A DNA stretch of 52,930 bases from an uncultured Saccharofermentans sp. (GCA_905234715.1 CAJOJI010000003.1:1-52930); one strand, 5' to 3'; positions 40,803-50,220 are shown, counted from the first letter of the stretch. A program made the numbers and translations. The notes: a model not told the origin generated them from the sequence alone.

Positions 40803-41430
40803 CAAAGATACCGACAGAAAGCGGTTTGAGCCGTTTGAGCGGATTGATAAGGTGGATCCTACCATATATCGCAAAGTTTTTGATGCTGAAGCCGAAGCAA
40901 AAGACCTGGAAAGTTCCTTTGTCTTATTCAATATTGAAGGCCATCCTCTTCTGAACGGTGCATCCATGTCAGTATCAGACATTGTTATTACGGAAAACGG
41001 AGCATTTTATTGCGACTCATATGGTTTTAAGCCTGTTGAATTTGACGAATCACAGGCAGATGCGTCCGATATGATCAGGGTTTTATACGTACAACCGCAC
41101 GAAAAACCTTATGAGGCCGAGATTCCAAACACTCTTGAAGCAAAGCAAAAAGCGGTAGGCGGTCTCATAGAATTTGTCTACAACACAGACGAGACGGCAC
41201 TCGTTTGTGATGAAGAGGCCAAGCTCAAATGCAAAGAAGGTAATCGGTACTTGGACGGCGGTGGCATTATCGCTGGAAACTTCCTTGTAGTCGGCTTAGG
41301 CGAAGAGGACTGCAGATCCTTAAATGATGAGGAAATTCAGAAATATATGAATAAATATGCTGAAGCTCCCAATATTGACGATGAAGAAACAGCTGCAGAT
41401 GTTGGCTTCAAATTCATAGGTTTCATGTAA
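40771..41430 (+). CDS. YodL-like + DUF3846-like protein
   Basis: YQIDHNKDTDRKRFEPFERI...VFNIEGHPLLNGASMSVSDIVITENGAFYCDSYGF then VQPHEKPYEAEIPNTLEAKQKAVGGLIEFVY; RBS aaggagg puts the start at 40771. Confidence 0.7.
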   Translation: MRLKIYQIDHNKDTDRKRFEPFERIDKVDPTIYRKVFDAEAEAKDLESSFVLFNIEGHPLLNGASMSVSDIVITENGAFYCDSYGFKPVEFDESQADASDMIRVLYVQPHEKPYEAEIPNTLEAKQKAVGGLIEFVYNTDETALVCDEEAKLKCKEGNRYLDGGGIIAGNFLVVGLGEEDCRSLNDEEIQKYMNKYAEAPNIDDEETAADVGFKFIGFM

Positions 41431-41446
41431 TAAGGAGGAAATCAAC

Positions 41447-41938
41447 ATGACAAACACAATGACACCCAGTGTAAGGGCTAAGATAACATGGTTAAACGAT
41501 GACCCTGCAGGAGCAAAGAAAGCATCTGCGTCCATTACTATAGCAAATGCCTTTCAGGTTCACGGATTAGGCATTGTAGAGGGGCCAAAAGGTCTGTTTT
41601 TATCAATGCCCCAGAGGCAGACCAAAGACAAAGATGGATCCAAGAAATACGTTGAGATCGCACATCCTGTCACAGCAGAAATGCGAAAAGCCATTAATGA
41701 TGCGGTTTTCGATGCATATTCTCAGACTTTGGCAATGTCGAATCAGTACAAAACAGACTTTCAGAAGAATCCTGGCCCTGATGAGAGCAATTCTTCCGCG
41801 GAGTCAGCTAAGGACAATTCCCTTCCCTTCGAAGTCACATCTGATAATACAAGCGATTTTCCGGATGATGACCCGGAAGAGTCTGATGAAGAGTCCGAAG
41901 ATGATGTCCAAGCCCCAATAATGGGACAGTTTGCGTAA
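41447..41938 (+). CDS. SpoVG-like family protein
   Basis: KASASITIANAFQVHGLGIVEGPKGLFLSMPQRQTKDKDGSKKYVEIAHPVTAEMRKAINDAV. Confidence 0.85.
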   Translation: MTNTMTPSVRAKITWLNDDPAGAKKASASITIANAFQVHGLGIVEGPKGLFLSMPQRQTKDKDGSKKYVEIAHPVTAEMRKAINDAVFDAYSQTLAMSNQYKTDFQKNPGPDESNSSAESAKDNSLPFEVTSDNTSDFPDDDPEESDEESEDDVQAPIMGQFA

Positions 41939-42016
41939 ACGGAGCCTAAATATGTGGACATTCTGATAAAAAGCTAGTAAATTGCAAGTAACAACCATAT
42001 ACAGGAGGTCACGGCC

Positions 42017-43045
42017 ATGAAGACTTTTAGGGTTATGCCTAAAGTCTTGATCGCAGCTTTGATCCTCGTAATAGCCGGTTGCAATAATCAGAGTGTCACA
42101 GAAATCCAGGAAAACGGCTTCGAGATTACAGAGTCATCGATTGAGACAACACTAGGCGAATACAACGTTGACAAGACAAAAGAAGCTAATGTGGCAAACA
42201 CTATTCCAAAAAACAATACACTTGGAACTAATGACATAGCCGCAAATCCTACCATCTCAACTGATGACTCTGCGCCTGTCCCGAGTGTTGCAGAAAAAGA
42301 CGTTGGTACAACACCATACAAAGATGATTCAAATAGCGGTTCAGATCATGTTGGATCACAAACGACAGCCAGCCCCACTTCAAAGCCAACAATGACAGGT
42401 GATACGGTCAATCCGACCAGTACGCCTAAACCAATAACATCAAACTCTCCTACCCCGACATTGAAACCAACGTCGACTCCTAAACCGACTTCTAATCCGA
42501 AAGCTACAAGTACGCCGACGCCAAAGCCGACTGCAACATCAACACCCAAACCTGCTGCAACAAACACCCCGAAACCGACGGCAACTCCTACGCCTAGAGC
42601 TACGGCTACACCTAAGCCGACTGCTTCTCCGACACCAAGGCCTACGAATACGCCTACACCCAAACCGACGGCGACACCTACTCCGGAACCGATCGTCACG
42701 CCGACGCCAGAACCTACGGCTACACCTACGCCGGAGCCAACTGCGACTCCGACACCTGTGCCTGACCCTGATCCTGTAGCTGCGATCGTTGAAGTCAATT
42801 ACACGGTCAGCGGTTATGACGATGACGGCAACGGAGACTTCGTTAAAGTGACCTTTACCAGAGAATACGTTGTTCAGCCGCTTTCAGACACGGAATATCA
42901 TTCATACAATCCCTACGATTATGTTCTCTACGACTATCAGGAGGATATTGACGGTCTGTATGCGGAGTTCTACAGCGTATATCCTATGGGTGTCGTTTCA
43001 GGGTACTCTTCTTCACCGCACATCATCGGCTTTGTCGATGACTGA
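42017..43045 (+). CDS. Lipoprotein with long Thr/Pro stalk and small C-terminal domain
   Basis: Lipobox ALILVIAGCNN; (TPTPKPTAT)-type stretch; C-terminus AAIVEVNYTVSGYDDDGNGDFVKVTFTREYVVQ...; RBS aggagg. Confidence 0.8.
   Translation: MKTFRVMPKVLIAALILVIAGCNNQSVTEIQENGFEITESSIETTLGEYNVDKTKEANVANTIPKNNTLGTNDIAANPTISTDDSAPVPSVAEKDVGTTPYKDDSNSGSDHVGSQTTASPTSKPTMTGDTVNPTSTPKPITSNSPTPTLKPTSTPKPTSNPKATSTPTPKPTATSTPKPAATNTPKPTATPTPRATATPKPTASPTPRPTNTPTPKPTATPTPEPIVTPTPEPTATPTPEPTATPTPVPDPDPVAAIVEVNYTVSGYDDDGNGDFVKVTFTREYVVQPLSDTEYHSYNPYDYVLYDYQEDIDGLYAEFYSVYPMGVVSGYSSSPHIIGFVDD
42414..42770 (+). repeat. Degenerate Thr-Pro-Lys/Glu codon repeat (stalk region of the lipoprotein)
   Basis: TPKPTATSTPKPAATNTPKPTATPTP...EPTATPTPEPTATPTP. 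Confidence 0.85.
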
Positions 43046-43055
43046 TCAAAAGCTT

Positions 43056-43087
43056 ATAAGTCCCGGCCGCTACAGACCGGGACTTAT
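43056..43087 (+). terminator. Hairpin after the lipoprotein gene
   Basis: ATAAGTCCCGG-CCGCTACAGA-CCGGGACTTAT. Confidence 0.6.
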
Positions 43088-43106
43088 TCATTAAACCCAA
43101 AGTAAA

Positions 43107-43135
43107 CCTCGCAATCTTTTGCGGGGTCTTTTTAT
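43107..43135 (+). terminator. Rho-independent terminator
   Basis: CCTCGCAA-TCTT-TTGCGGGG-TCTTTTTATT. Confidence 0.8.
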
Positions 43136-43161
43136 TTCCAGAAAACAAGGAGGAAATCAGA

Positions 43162-44391
43162 ATGAAGGATTCAACAAGAAAGATCATCCTTCTCGCTAAC
43201 AAGGCCCGCAGCGCCATTGTCGGGAACCGCATTGCAAGACGCACAGTTTCTGCATTCGTTGCACTCTCGTTAGTCATCTCTCCCCTTACGCCTGAGCTTG
43301 CAGTATATGCAGCTGAGAACGTAAACGTAGACGAGACTATCGAGGAACAAGCATCTGAACAGTCCGAACCTGATGAAACTGAGGCAATCATGCCTACAGA
43401 ATCACTGCTCCCGGACTTTTCAGACTATGCCGTAGACGAGCCTGTTATCGTGGAGAATGATGAAGACATCGATGTTACCGATCCTTCGGACAGCATCGAT
43501 TCAACCGCTCCCCCCACAGAGCAGACAGAAGAGACTTCCGAGACAACTGCTGAAACATCAGAATCAGCAGAAACAACGGAACCGTCATCTTCTGAAACGA
43601 CTGAGGTTATAGAGACAACACAGCCTGATCCGACCGAAACAACAGTGGTTGAACAGCCTGTTGAGGAAACAAAGAGCAACATAATCAAGGCAGCTTCTGC
43701 TGACGAGTATTATGACCTCGTTTCCAAGCTCCCCGAAGGCTATCAGAGACTGATCGTCGACACCAATGCTGATCTCTCTTCCCTCGTTTGCGCTGACGGT
43801 GTCTACTACGACGGCACTTATATCCTCGTCTTCGATGACTCAGACACAACAGCTTCTGCAATCGTTTACTGCGACAAGATGGGATATGAGTATGCAATAG
43901 ACGGCACTCTCGGTGTTTGCGGTAATTTCGGTCCCGTGATCTCTTACGGCGCCGTTAATCCCTCAGCAAAGACAAAGGTTGCCGTTATCGACACGGGTTC
44001 CAACCTCGCAAATGAGAGATATTCCGTTATCGGAGACGATGTTGCGGACCACAACGGTCACGGTACAGCCATGTGCGACTTCATCTTAAACGAGACAACA
44101 GATGCTTATATCATCTCCATCAAGGCAATCGGTGATGACGGCAGAGGCAACATGACTGATGTTTATGCCGCCGTTCAGCTCGCAGAAGATCTCGGTGTCA
44201 GTTATATCCTCATGGCGATCTCTATCAGAGACAACGGTCAGTACGATGCATTCAGATCCCTGATCGAAAGCACAAAGGCAAAAGTGTTCGCATCCGCAGG
44301 TAATAACGGAGCAGATGCTTCCGGTTATCTCCCCGCAGGTGTCAAGAACGTAATGACCATTGGTGCAGTAAACAGCGAGCACCTCAGTTGA
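43162..44391 (+). CDS. Secreted S8 subtilase-like protein, N-terminal fragment of a frame-broken giant surface protein
   Basis: Signal peptide FVALSLVISPLTPELAVYA; Asp motif KVAVIDTGSN; His motif DHNGHGTAMCDFI; Asn motif ASAGNNGADASGYLPAG; TGA at 44389-44391. Confidence 0.75.
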   Translation: MKDSTRKIILLANKARSAIVGNRIARRTVSAFVALSLVISPLTPELAVYAAENVNVDETIEEQASEQSEPDETEAIMPTESLLPDFSDYAVDEPVIVENDEDIDVTDPSDSIDSTAPPTEQTEETSETTAETSESAETTEPSSSETTEVIETTQPDPTETTVVEQPVEETKSNIIKAASADEYYDLVSKLPEGYQRLIVDTNADLSSLVCADGVYYDGTYILVFDDSDTTASAIVYCDKMGYEYAIDGTLGVCGNFGPVISYGAVNPSAKTKVAVIDTGSNLANERYSVIGDDVADHNGHGTAMCDFILNETTDAYIISIKAIGDDGRGNMTDVYAAVQLAEDLGVSYILMAISIRDNGQYDAFRSLIESTKAKVFASAGNNGADASGYLPAGVKNVMTIGAVNSEHLS

Positions 44392-44401
44392 TTACTATGT
44401 C

Positions 44402-47400
44402 ATGAGAGCGAACTCTACTTCAGAAGCGGCAGCAACAGCTTTGGGCTGGTATATCAGAGATGCCGCAAACATGAAGGATATCCTTGGCTCTTACAGAGCA
44501 TATAAGCCTTCAGGTGACGGATACTGCTATTACGTCGGCTCATCCGAATACTTCGTTACGGACTCACCCAGTTCAAGCGGTTCCGGTTATGAAGTCTATT
44601 CAACAGTTGATGGTTCAACCAGCACATCTGACGACGACAACTGCATCGTTTACTACGACGACTATATCTCAGGCTGGGATAACCCTAACCAGAGAAGAAT
44701 GTATGTCTACTACGAAGGTTCAAGCAATTACGATACCTGGGATAAGTCCGTGTATTGTATTGAGTGGGACCAGACAAGCCCTGCAAGCGGAAAGGCATAC
44801 TACAACTGCCACCCGAGCGTATTGAACCAGACAGTCAAAGTCGGAAGCTATACCGTTACAAGAGAGCAGTACTTACAGGCTGTCTTCGCTTTCGGTCCCG
44901 GCGGCCGTTTATCAAGTTATGGAAAGTCCTGGCTTGATTCGCACGACAAGTCCGGTGCTCTCAAGGATCACGGCACATACGGTCGATATATCCTGACTCA
45001 TATCCTGGCTGATATGGCATTTGACGGTGAGACAACGACATCCTGGGGTTCTACCGCATGGATGAACCTTGTTGCAGACTATGCAAAGTATATCGTCAGT
45101 GTACGTATGGGCGGAACAACATTGTATTCTTCCGGTCATCCGTTACAGCTTACAGGCTGGTGGGTACAGGTATGTGAAGCCGGTCAGTATCCAGACAGTT
45201 TCCAGAAGATGGCGTTCGGTAACGTAACACTCACACCGATCAATACGCCTACTCCGACAAGCAGTCCCACACCGACTCCCACGAACAGCCCTACCCCTAC
45301 ACCTACAAACAGTCCGACACCTACACCAACCAATAGTCCTACGCCGACACCTACGCCTAAGGCATATGTTGCTGCAAGCAAATCTCTCGGCACGAACTAT
45401 CAGCTCCTTAGGAACAGGACATACACGTTTGTACTCCGTGACAATACGGCAAATTCGCAGGTCGCAACGGGCACAGCAAAGTTTGATGCTAATGCAACGA
45501 ACAACACGACAGTATCAGTAACATGGTCGAACATCGCTAGCGGATATGCTTCCGCATCGAACAACAGAGTACAGGTCGTTCCCGGACACACATACGAGCT
45601 TCGTGAGACAGTTACAAGTGTTGAAGGCCGTGCTCTTGATACACCTTCAGGCTGGTCAAAGAGCAGCGACGGCACATACTTCTACAAGACATTCACGGTA
45701 AGTGCCGACAACACTACGACAATTACTCTGACAAACGACACTACAGTACCGCTCACTCTTACAAAAGCGTCAACAGACACTTCAAAGACGAACGGAAACA
45801 GTGCTTACAGTCTTGCAGGAGCTAAGTATGTGATTGCAAAAGACACCGCGTTCTCAGCTTCCAGCACAGTCGGAACTTTCACCATGAAGGCGGATGGTTC
45901 TGCTGACAGGAATATCAACGTGGTATGCGGCACAACCTACTACCTCAAGGAGACAGAACCTGCTTCAGGTTATGATCTCGATACGGCTGTTTACAAGATC
46001 GTGATCGCCGCAAACGGTGCCGCAACGGTATCTGTACAGTCAGGCACCGCACCGAAAGCACCGACATGTACTAACGGCAACCCCATCGTTATCGGAATCT
46101 TTGACAGACCGAAGGATACGCAGATCAGTCTTACCAAGGCTTCTGCCAACCCGGGTGTAACGAATAACAACAGCTGCTACTCCCTGAACGGTACAACCTA
46201 TAAGCTCTATCCGTCAAAGGCTGACGCCAATGCGAACATCAACGGTTTAGCAACGTTCACGGTCAATGCAAACGGAGTTACGGCTACAACACACACGGTT
46301 ACTTATGGCTCGACCTACTATCTTAAGGAGACCGCAGCCGGCAAGGGATATGACCTCGACATGAATATCTATACGGTTACGGTAAGTGCTTCCGGCGTTG
46401 TTTCCGTTGACAGAAACGTAAAAACAACAAAGTCCGGTGATGTTTACTATATGAATATGACGGATATCCCGGGCCGTGACCCTCTTACCATTTCCTTAAG
46501 GAAGGTCGATAAGGTAGGCAACGTTGTTCATAACGCATCTTTCTCCGGAGCCAAGTTCAGGATCTCCTACTACGCTCAGGACCTTGGTGCAAGCGGCAAC
46601 AGCAATGCTGAAGCAACTGTAGTTTATGAGTACACATTGAACGGAAGTTCCGCAACGATTAAGCTTTCCGATCTGCAGACACTTACACCTGTCGGCGGAA
46701 ACGATAAGAACTACCTCAAGAATCTCTCAGGTACACAGTATCCGTATGGCACGATCCGCATTCAGGAGATTGAAGCTCCTGCCGGATATATGCTGAACGA
46801 TCAGATCGTCAGGATCCGTCTCTTGGATGACGGAACTACTCCTCGTTATGTTGAGAACAACTCATCTTACGGCACAGGAAATAAGATGTACTGGGAACAC
46901 CTCGCTGACGGAACAATGCAGCTCACCGAGCTTCCCGAAGTCGGATACTACTCTCTTACAAAGTCTCTTAAAGACAAGACTATCCGCTCTTCCGTCGCAG
47001 GTTTTAAGTTTGAACTCTACAACACGAGTTCTCAGGCAACTCCCGTACAGATCGCGACTGGTATATCACAGTCAGACGGAAAAGTCCTCTGGACATATAC
47101 GGTACCGAACTACTACTCCAACACCGATACGTCAAAACTCTTAACGGGAACAACGACATATAACCTCGAACTTCCCGCAACAGAGAAAAACGCTTCAGGC
47201 ACTGAGGTAAACATTCAGTATCAGGTACGTGAGATCAAGAGTTCCGTTGCCATCGCATACGGAGCATCCGGCATTCCTTATACTTACTCAACTCCTGCAG
47301 GCTGGAACAATGCAGCCGATTACTTCTACAAGGCAGTAACGGTCAACAGCAGCTCCACTGTTAAGCAGGACGGCGTAGTAAACAACTACGAGTACACAGG

Positions 47401-49906
47401 AATCAATGTCAACAAGGTCGTACCTTCAGGCAATCCTTTCGACATGACCAAGGTCACCTTCAAACTCTACAATACCGACAGCAACAAACTCATTGCCAAC
47501 GGTTCTGTAGACAGCAAAGGCAACGTTACCTGGAACAGAGTCGACAAGACGGGTTATGGCATCTCTCCCGCCTCAAGCGTAAATGTCATCAACTTTCTCC
47601 CTCTCGGCCACTACCGCATTGAAGAGACCTGGGATAAGGAATATGTTGACGGTGTCCTCATAGAGGAACACAACAACAGCGGCTGGACAAAGACAGAAAC
47701 GGCTACTGCTTACACCTACTCCAAGACTCTCGATCTTACGGCGAAATCCAACAACGGAAAGATCACTGCTTTGGCTGTAGAAAACGAAAAGGACGTCCAG
47801 AAGTTCAACCTCACCAAGCAGGTAACTGTCGCAGGTGATGCTTCCACCATTACCGCACAGCTTTACAAAGTAAACGGCGGCACTGAGACACTCATAGCTA
47901 CGGGTACTGCAAAGACAAACGGTATTGGAACTTACGGTTTCACATGGACCTATTCCGGTAAACACACGACAGAAGATGGCCTTGATACTCTCATACTTCC
48001 TGTCGGAAAGTACAGAGTAGTTGAGCTCTGCCCTGTTACTTACTACAAGAACACACAGGTCCCTTACACTTACAAGATCCCTGAGGGTTTTGCTTCCAGA
48101 ACGGTCAACGGCAAGCTCCAGTTCTACAAGAACTTTGAGCTTAAGGCAGGAAGCTATGCAACTCTCAAGTCGACAGTTACCAATGTAAGGACTGAAGGCT
48201 CATTCAAGATCGTCAAGATGGAGCGTTCCGGTGAAGACACAAACAAGACTTTCACATTCGAAGTCTACTATCGCGGGAACGGTTCTTCCGCTTCCGATAC
48301 GGCAACACTCCTTGAGAAAGTCACTGTCACAACGGTAAACGGTAAAGGCTCAGCATCTCTTTCCAAGCTCCCTGAGGGCTGGTACGAGATCCGCGAAGTA
48401 AATGCCGGTTCCAAGTGGACAACACACTGGCTTAACGGCTCAACCAACGAAAACAAGGTATTCCGCATCTCAGGCAGCACCAATGCAGGCGAAATAGTCT
48501 GCTACAACGATGTTGCACCCGAGATCAGGACAACATTGGTTGACAGAGGAACCGGAGATCACATCTTCTCCTGCTCTGCTTCAGCAATACTCGAGGATAC
48601 GGTCTCCTATAAGAACCTCATGCCGGGACATTATGTAATGAGCGGCGTGCTTATGGATAAGAATACCGGCAAGGCACTTCTCGATAAGAACGGAAAGCAG
48701 ATCACGGGCAGCGCTGAGTTTGACGTTAAGACAGTACTCGACGAATACGGTGAGGCCGTTCCGCAGTCAGGCTCAGTCAAGGTAACATACACTCTTGATA
48801 CAACAGTGATCAGGGATGTTACGGTCGTTGCTTTCGAGGAACTCCATGCAAAGACTGCCACAGGCATTATCGTTGCAAAGCATGCGGATATCAACGATGT
48901 TAACCAGACGGTTTATATCCCCGATATCCATACAACTCTCGTTGATTCCAAGACAGCCGATCACGTATCGTCCTGCTCCAAGACAGCAACACTGGTTGAT
49001 ACCGTCACTTATTCGAACCTTATTCTGAATAAGGAATACACGGTAACAGGCACGCTGTACAACAAGGCAACAGGCAAGTCTTTAGGCATTACCGCCACCA
49101 AGACATTCAAGCCTTCAGCTATAATCGGCACCGTAAACATTGAGTTCACGGTCGATACAACAAAGCTTGCAGGCATCACGGTCGTTGCTTTCGAATCTGT
49201 TAAGTACAAGAATGTTGAGATCGCAATTCATGCTGATATCAACGATGTTGATCAGACAGTCGAGATCCCTGACATCCATACGACTCTTGTAGATTCAAAG
49301 ACAAACAATCACGTTTCAGCTTGTGATAAGACAGCAAAGCTCGTCGATACAGTAACTTATTCGAACCTTATTCCCGGAAAGGAATATACGTTAACCGGTA
49401 CGCTTTATAACAAGGCTACAGGCAAGTCTTTAGGCATCTCTGCTTCAAAGACATTCAAGCCTACAAAGGCGAACGGAACTGAAACGATTGAGTTCATTGT
49501 TGATACGACAGTCTTAGCAGGTGTGACAATCGTTGCTTTCGAGACAGTGAAGTATGCAGGAAAGGATATTGCAATCCATGCCGACATCAACGATGTTGAC
49601 CAGACTATATATGTTCCCGAGATCCATACAACACTCGTCGACTCGAAGACATCTGAGCATATCTCGGCATGCTCCGCAACAACTAAGCTTGTCGATACGG
49701 TTTCCTTCAAGAACCTTATTCCCGGAAAGGAATACACAGTTACCGGAACACTGATGAACAAGGCAGACGGAAAGTCCTTGGACATTACCGCCACAAAGAC
49801 ATTCAAGCCTTCGGCAGCAAACGGAACCGTAGACATCGAGTTGAGGTCGGAACACTTTACAGGGCTGAAGCGACACTCTACAAGAATGACGGCACACAGA
49901 TCATGA
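44402..49906 (+). CDS. Giant surface adhesin-like protein, continuation in another frame
   Basis: Begins with a Ser-motif-like STSEAAATALGWY; possible thioester-type region (SVYCIEWD...); Thr/Pro stalk; Cna-B/SpaA-like domains (YYLKETEPASGYDLD, IQEIEAPAGYML); VaFE repeats (VVAFE...HADINDVDQT). Confidence 0.8.
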   Translation: MRANSTSEAAATALGWYIRDAANMKDILGSYRAYKPSGDGYCYYVGSSEYFVTDSPSSSGSGYEVYSTVDGSTSTSDDDNCIVYYDDYISGWDNPNQRRMYVYYEGSSNYDTWDKSVYCIEWDQTSPASGKAYYNCHPSVLNQTVKVGSYTVTREQYLQAVFAFGPGGRLSSYGKSWLDSHDKSGALKDHGTYGRYILTHILADMAFDGETTTSWGSTAWMNLVADYAKYIVSVRMGGTTLYSSGHPLQLTGWWVQVCEAGQYPDSFQKMAFGNVTLTPINTPTPTSSPTPTPTNSPTPTPTNSPTPTPTNSPTPTPTPKAYVAASKSLGTNYQLLRNRTYTFVLRDNTANSQVATGTAKFDANATNNTTVSVTWSNIASGYASASNNRVQVVPGHTYELRETVTSVEGRALDTPSGWSKSSDGTYFYKTFTVSADNTTTITLTNDTTVPLTLTKASTDTSKTNGNSAYSLAGAKYVIAKDTAFSASSTVGTFTMKADGSADRNINVVCGTTYYLKETEPASGYDLDTAVYKIVIAANGAATVSVQSGTAPKAPTCTNGNPIVIGIFDRPKDTQISLTKASANPGVTNNNSCYSLNGTTYKLYPSKADANANINGLATFTVNANGVTATTHTVTYGSTYYLKETAAGKGYDLDMNIYTVTVSASGVVSVDRNVKTTKSGDVYYMNMTDIPGRDPLTISLRKVDKVGNVVHNASFSGAKFRISYYAQDLGASGNSNAEATVVYEYTLNGSSATIKLSDLQTLTPVGGNDKNYLKNLSGTQYPYGTIRIQEIEAPAGYMLNDQIVRIRLLDDGTTPRYVENNSSYGTGNKMYWEHLADGTMQLTELPEVGYYSLTKSLKDKTIRSSVAGFKFELYNTSSQATPVQIATGISQSDGKVLWTYTVPNYYSNTDTSKLLTGTTTYNLELPATEKNASGTEVNIQYQVREIKSSVAIAYGASGIPYTYSTPAGWNNAADYFYKAVTVNSSSTVKQDGVVNNYEYTGINVNKVVPSGNPFDMTKVTFKLYNTDSNKLIANGSVDSKGNVTWNRVDKTGYGISPASSVNVINFLPLGHYRIEETWDKEYVDGVLIEEHNNSGWTKTETATAYTYSKTLDLTAKSNNGKITALAVENEKDVQKFNLTKQVTVAGDASTITAQLYKVNGGTETLIATGTAKTNGIGTYGFTWTYSGKHTTEDGLDTLILPVGKYRVVELCPVTYYKNTQVPYTYKIPEGFASRTVNGKLQFYKNFELKAGSYATLKSTVTNVRTEGSFKIVKMERSGEDTNKTFTFEVYYRGNGSSASDTATLLEKVTVTTVNGKGSASLSKLPEGWYEIREVNAGSKWTTHWLNGSTNENKVFRISGSTNAGEIVCYNDVAPEIRTTLVDRGTGDHIFSCSASAILEDTVSYKNLMPGHYVMSGVLMDKNTGKALLDKNGKQITGSAEFDVKTVLDEYGEAVPQSGSVKVTYTLDTTVIRDVTVVAFEELHAKTATGIIVAKHADINDVNQTVYIPDIHTTLVDSKTADHVSSCSKTATLVDTVTYSNLILNKEYTVTGTLYNKATGKSLGITATKTFKPSAIIGTVNIEFTVDTTKLAGITVVAFESVKYKNVEIAIHADINDVDQTVEIPDIHTTLVDSKTNNHVSACDKTAKLVDTVTYSNLIPGKEYTLTGTLYNKATGKSLGISASKTFKPTKANGTETIEFIVDTTVLAGVTIVAFETVKYAGKDIAIHADINDVDQTIYVPEIHTTLVDSKTSEHISACSATTKLVDTVSFKNLIPGKEYTVTGTLMNKADGKSLDITATKTFKPSAANGTVDIELRSEHFTGLKRHSTRMTAHRS
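45230..45360 (+). repeat. Thr/Pro/Ser stalk repeat (SPTPTPTN units)
   Basis: INTPTPTSSPTPTPTNSPTPTPTNSPTPTPTNSPTPTPTPK. Confidence 0.9.
48524..49848 (+). repeat. Tandem VaFE (T-Q ester bond) domain repeats, 116-134 aa period
   Basis: Starts at 48524, 48926, 49274, 49622 (spacing 402, 348, 348 nt): I(R/H)TTLVD...DTV(T/S)(Y/F)xNL...VVAFE...HADINDVxQT. Confidence 0.85.
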
Positions 49907-50220
49907 TTAACGGAAGACCTCTTAAGAGCATTGTCCAATTCACTCCTACGACAAAGGACGGAACAGTTAAAGTAAGCATAACCTTCTCAAGCGAAGGATT
50001 TGCCGAAGGAGAATCCGCAGTCGTATTTGAAAAAATATTCGATGTGGCAACAGAAACGGAAAAGACAGCCGGAACGCAGACAACTGATCTTCTCGTAGCA
50101 AGACATGAAAATCTCAACGATAAGAATCAGACAGTTACGGTTCATTATCACCCGCCGATTCCGCAAACAGGAGAAGGAACTTCCGCAAGCCCTCTCTCCT
50201 TCTCAGACTTAAAAACATGA
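49840..50220 (+). pseudogene. Out-of-frame C-terminal fragment of the surface protein (last partial VaFE repeat plus IPQTGE motif)
   Basis: Frame 1: VEVGTLYRAEATLYKNDGTQIMINGRPLKSIVQFTPTTKDGTVKVSITF...AVVFEKIFD...ARHENLNDKNQTVTVHYHPPIPQTGEGTSASPLSFSDLKT*. Confidence 0.75.

Noticed and set aside
42346-42798. Antisense 150-aa ORF of Gly/Val repeats (GVGVAVGSGVGV)
   Set aside because: It is the complement of the Thr/Pro codon repeat in the sense lipoprotein; no RBS and low-complexity composition.
45184-45393. Antisense VGVGVGLLVGVGVGL ORF
   Set aside because: Shadow ORF opposite the Thr/Pro stalk of the adhesin.
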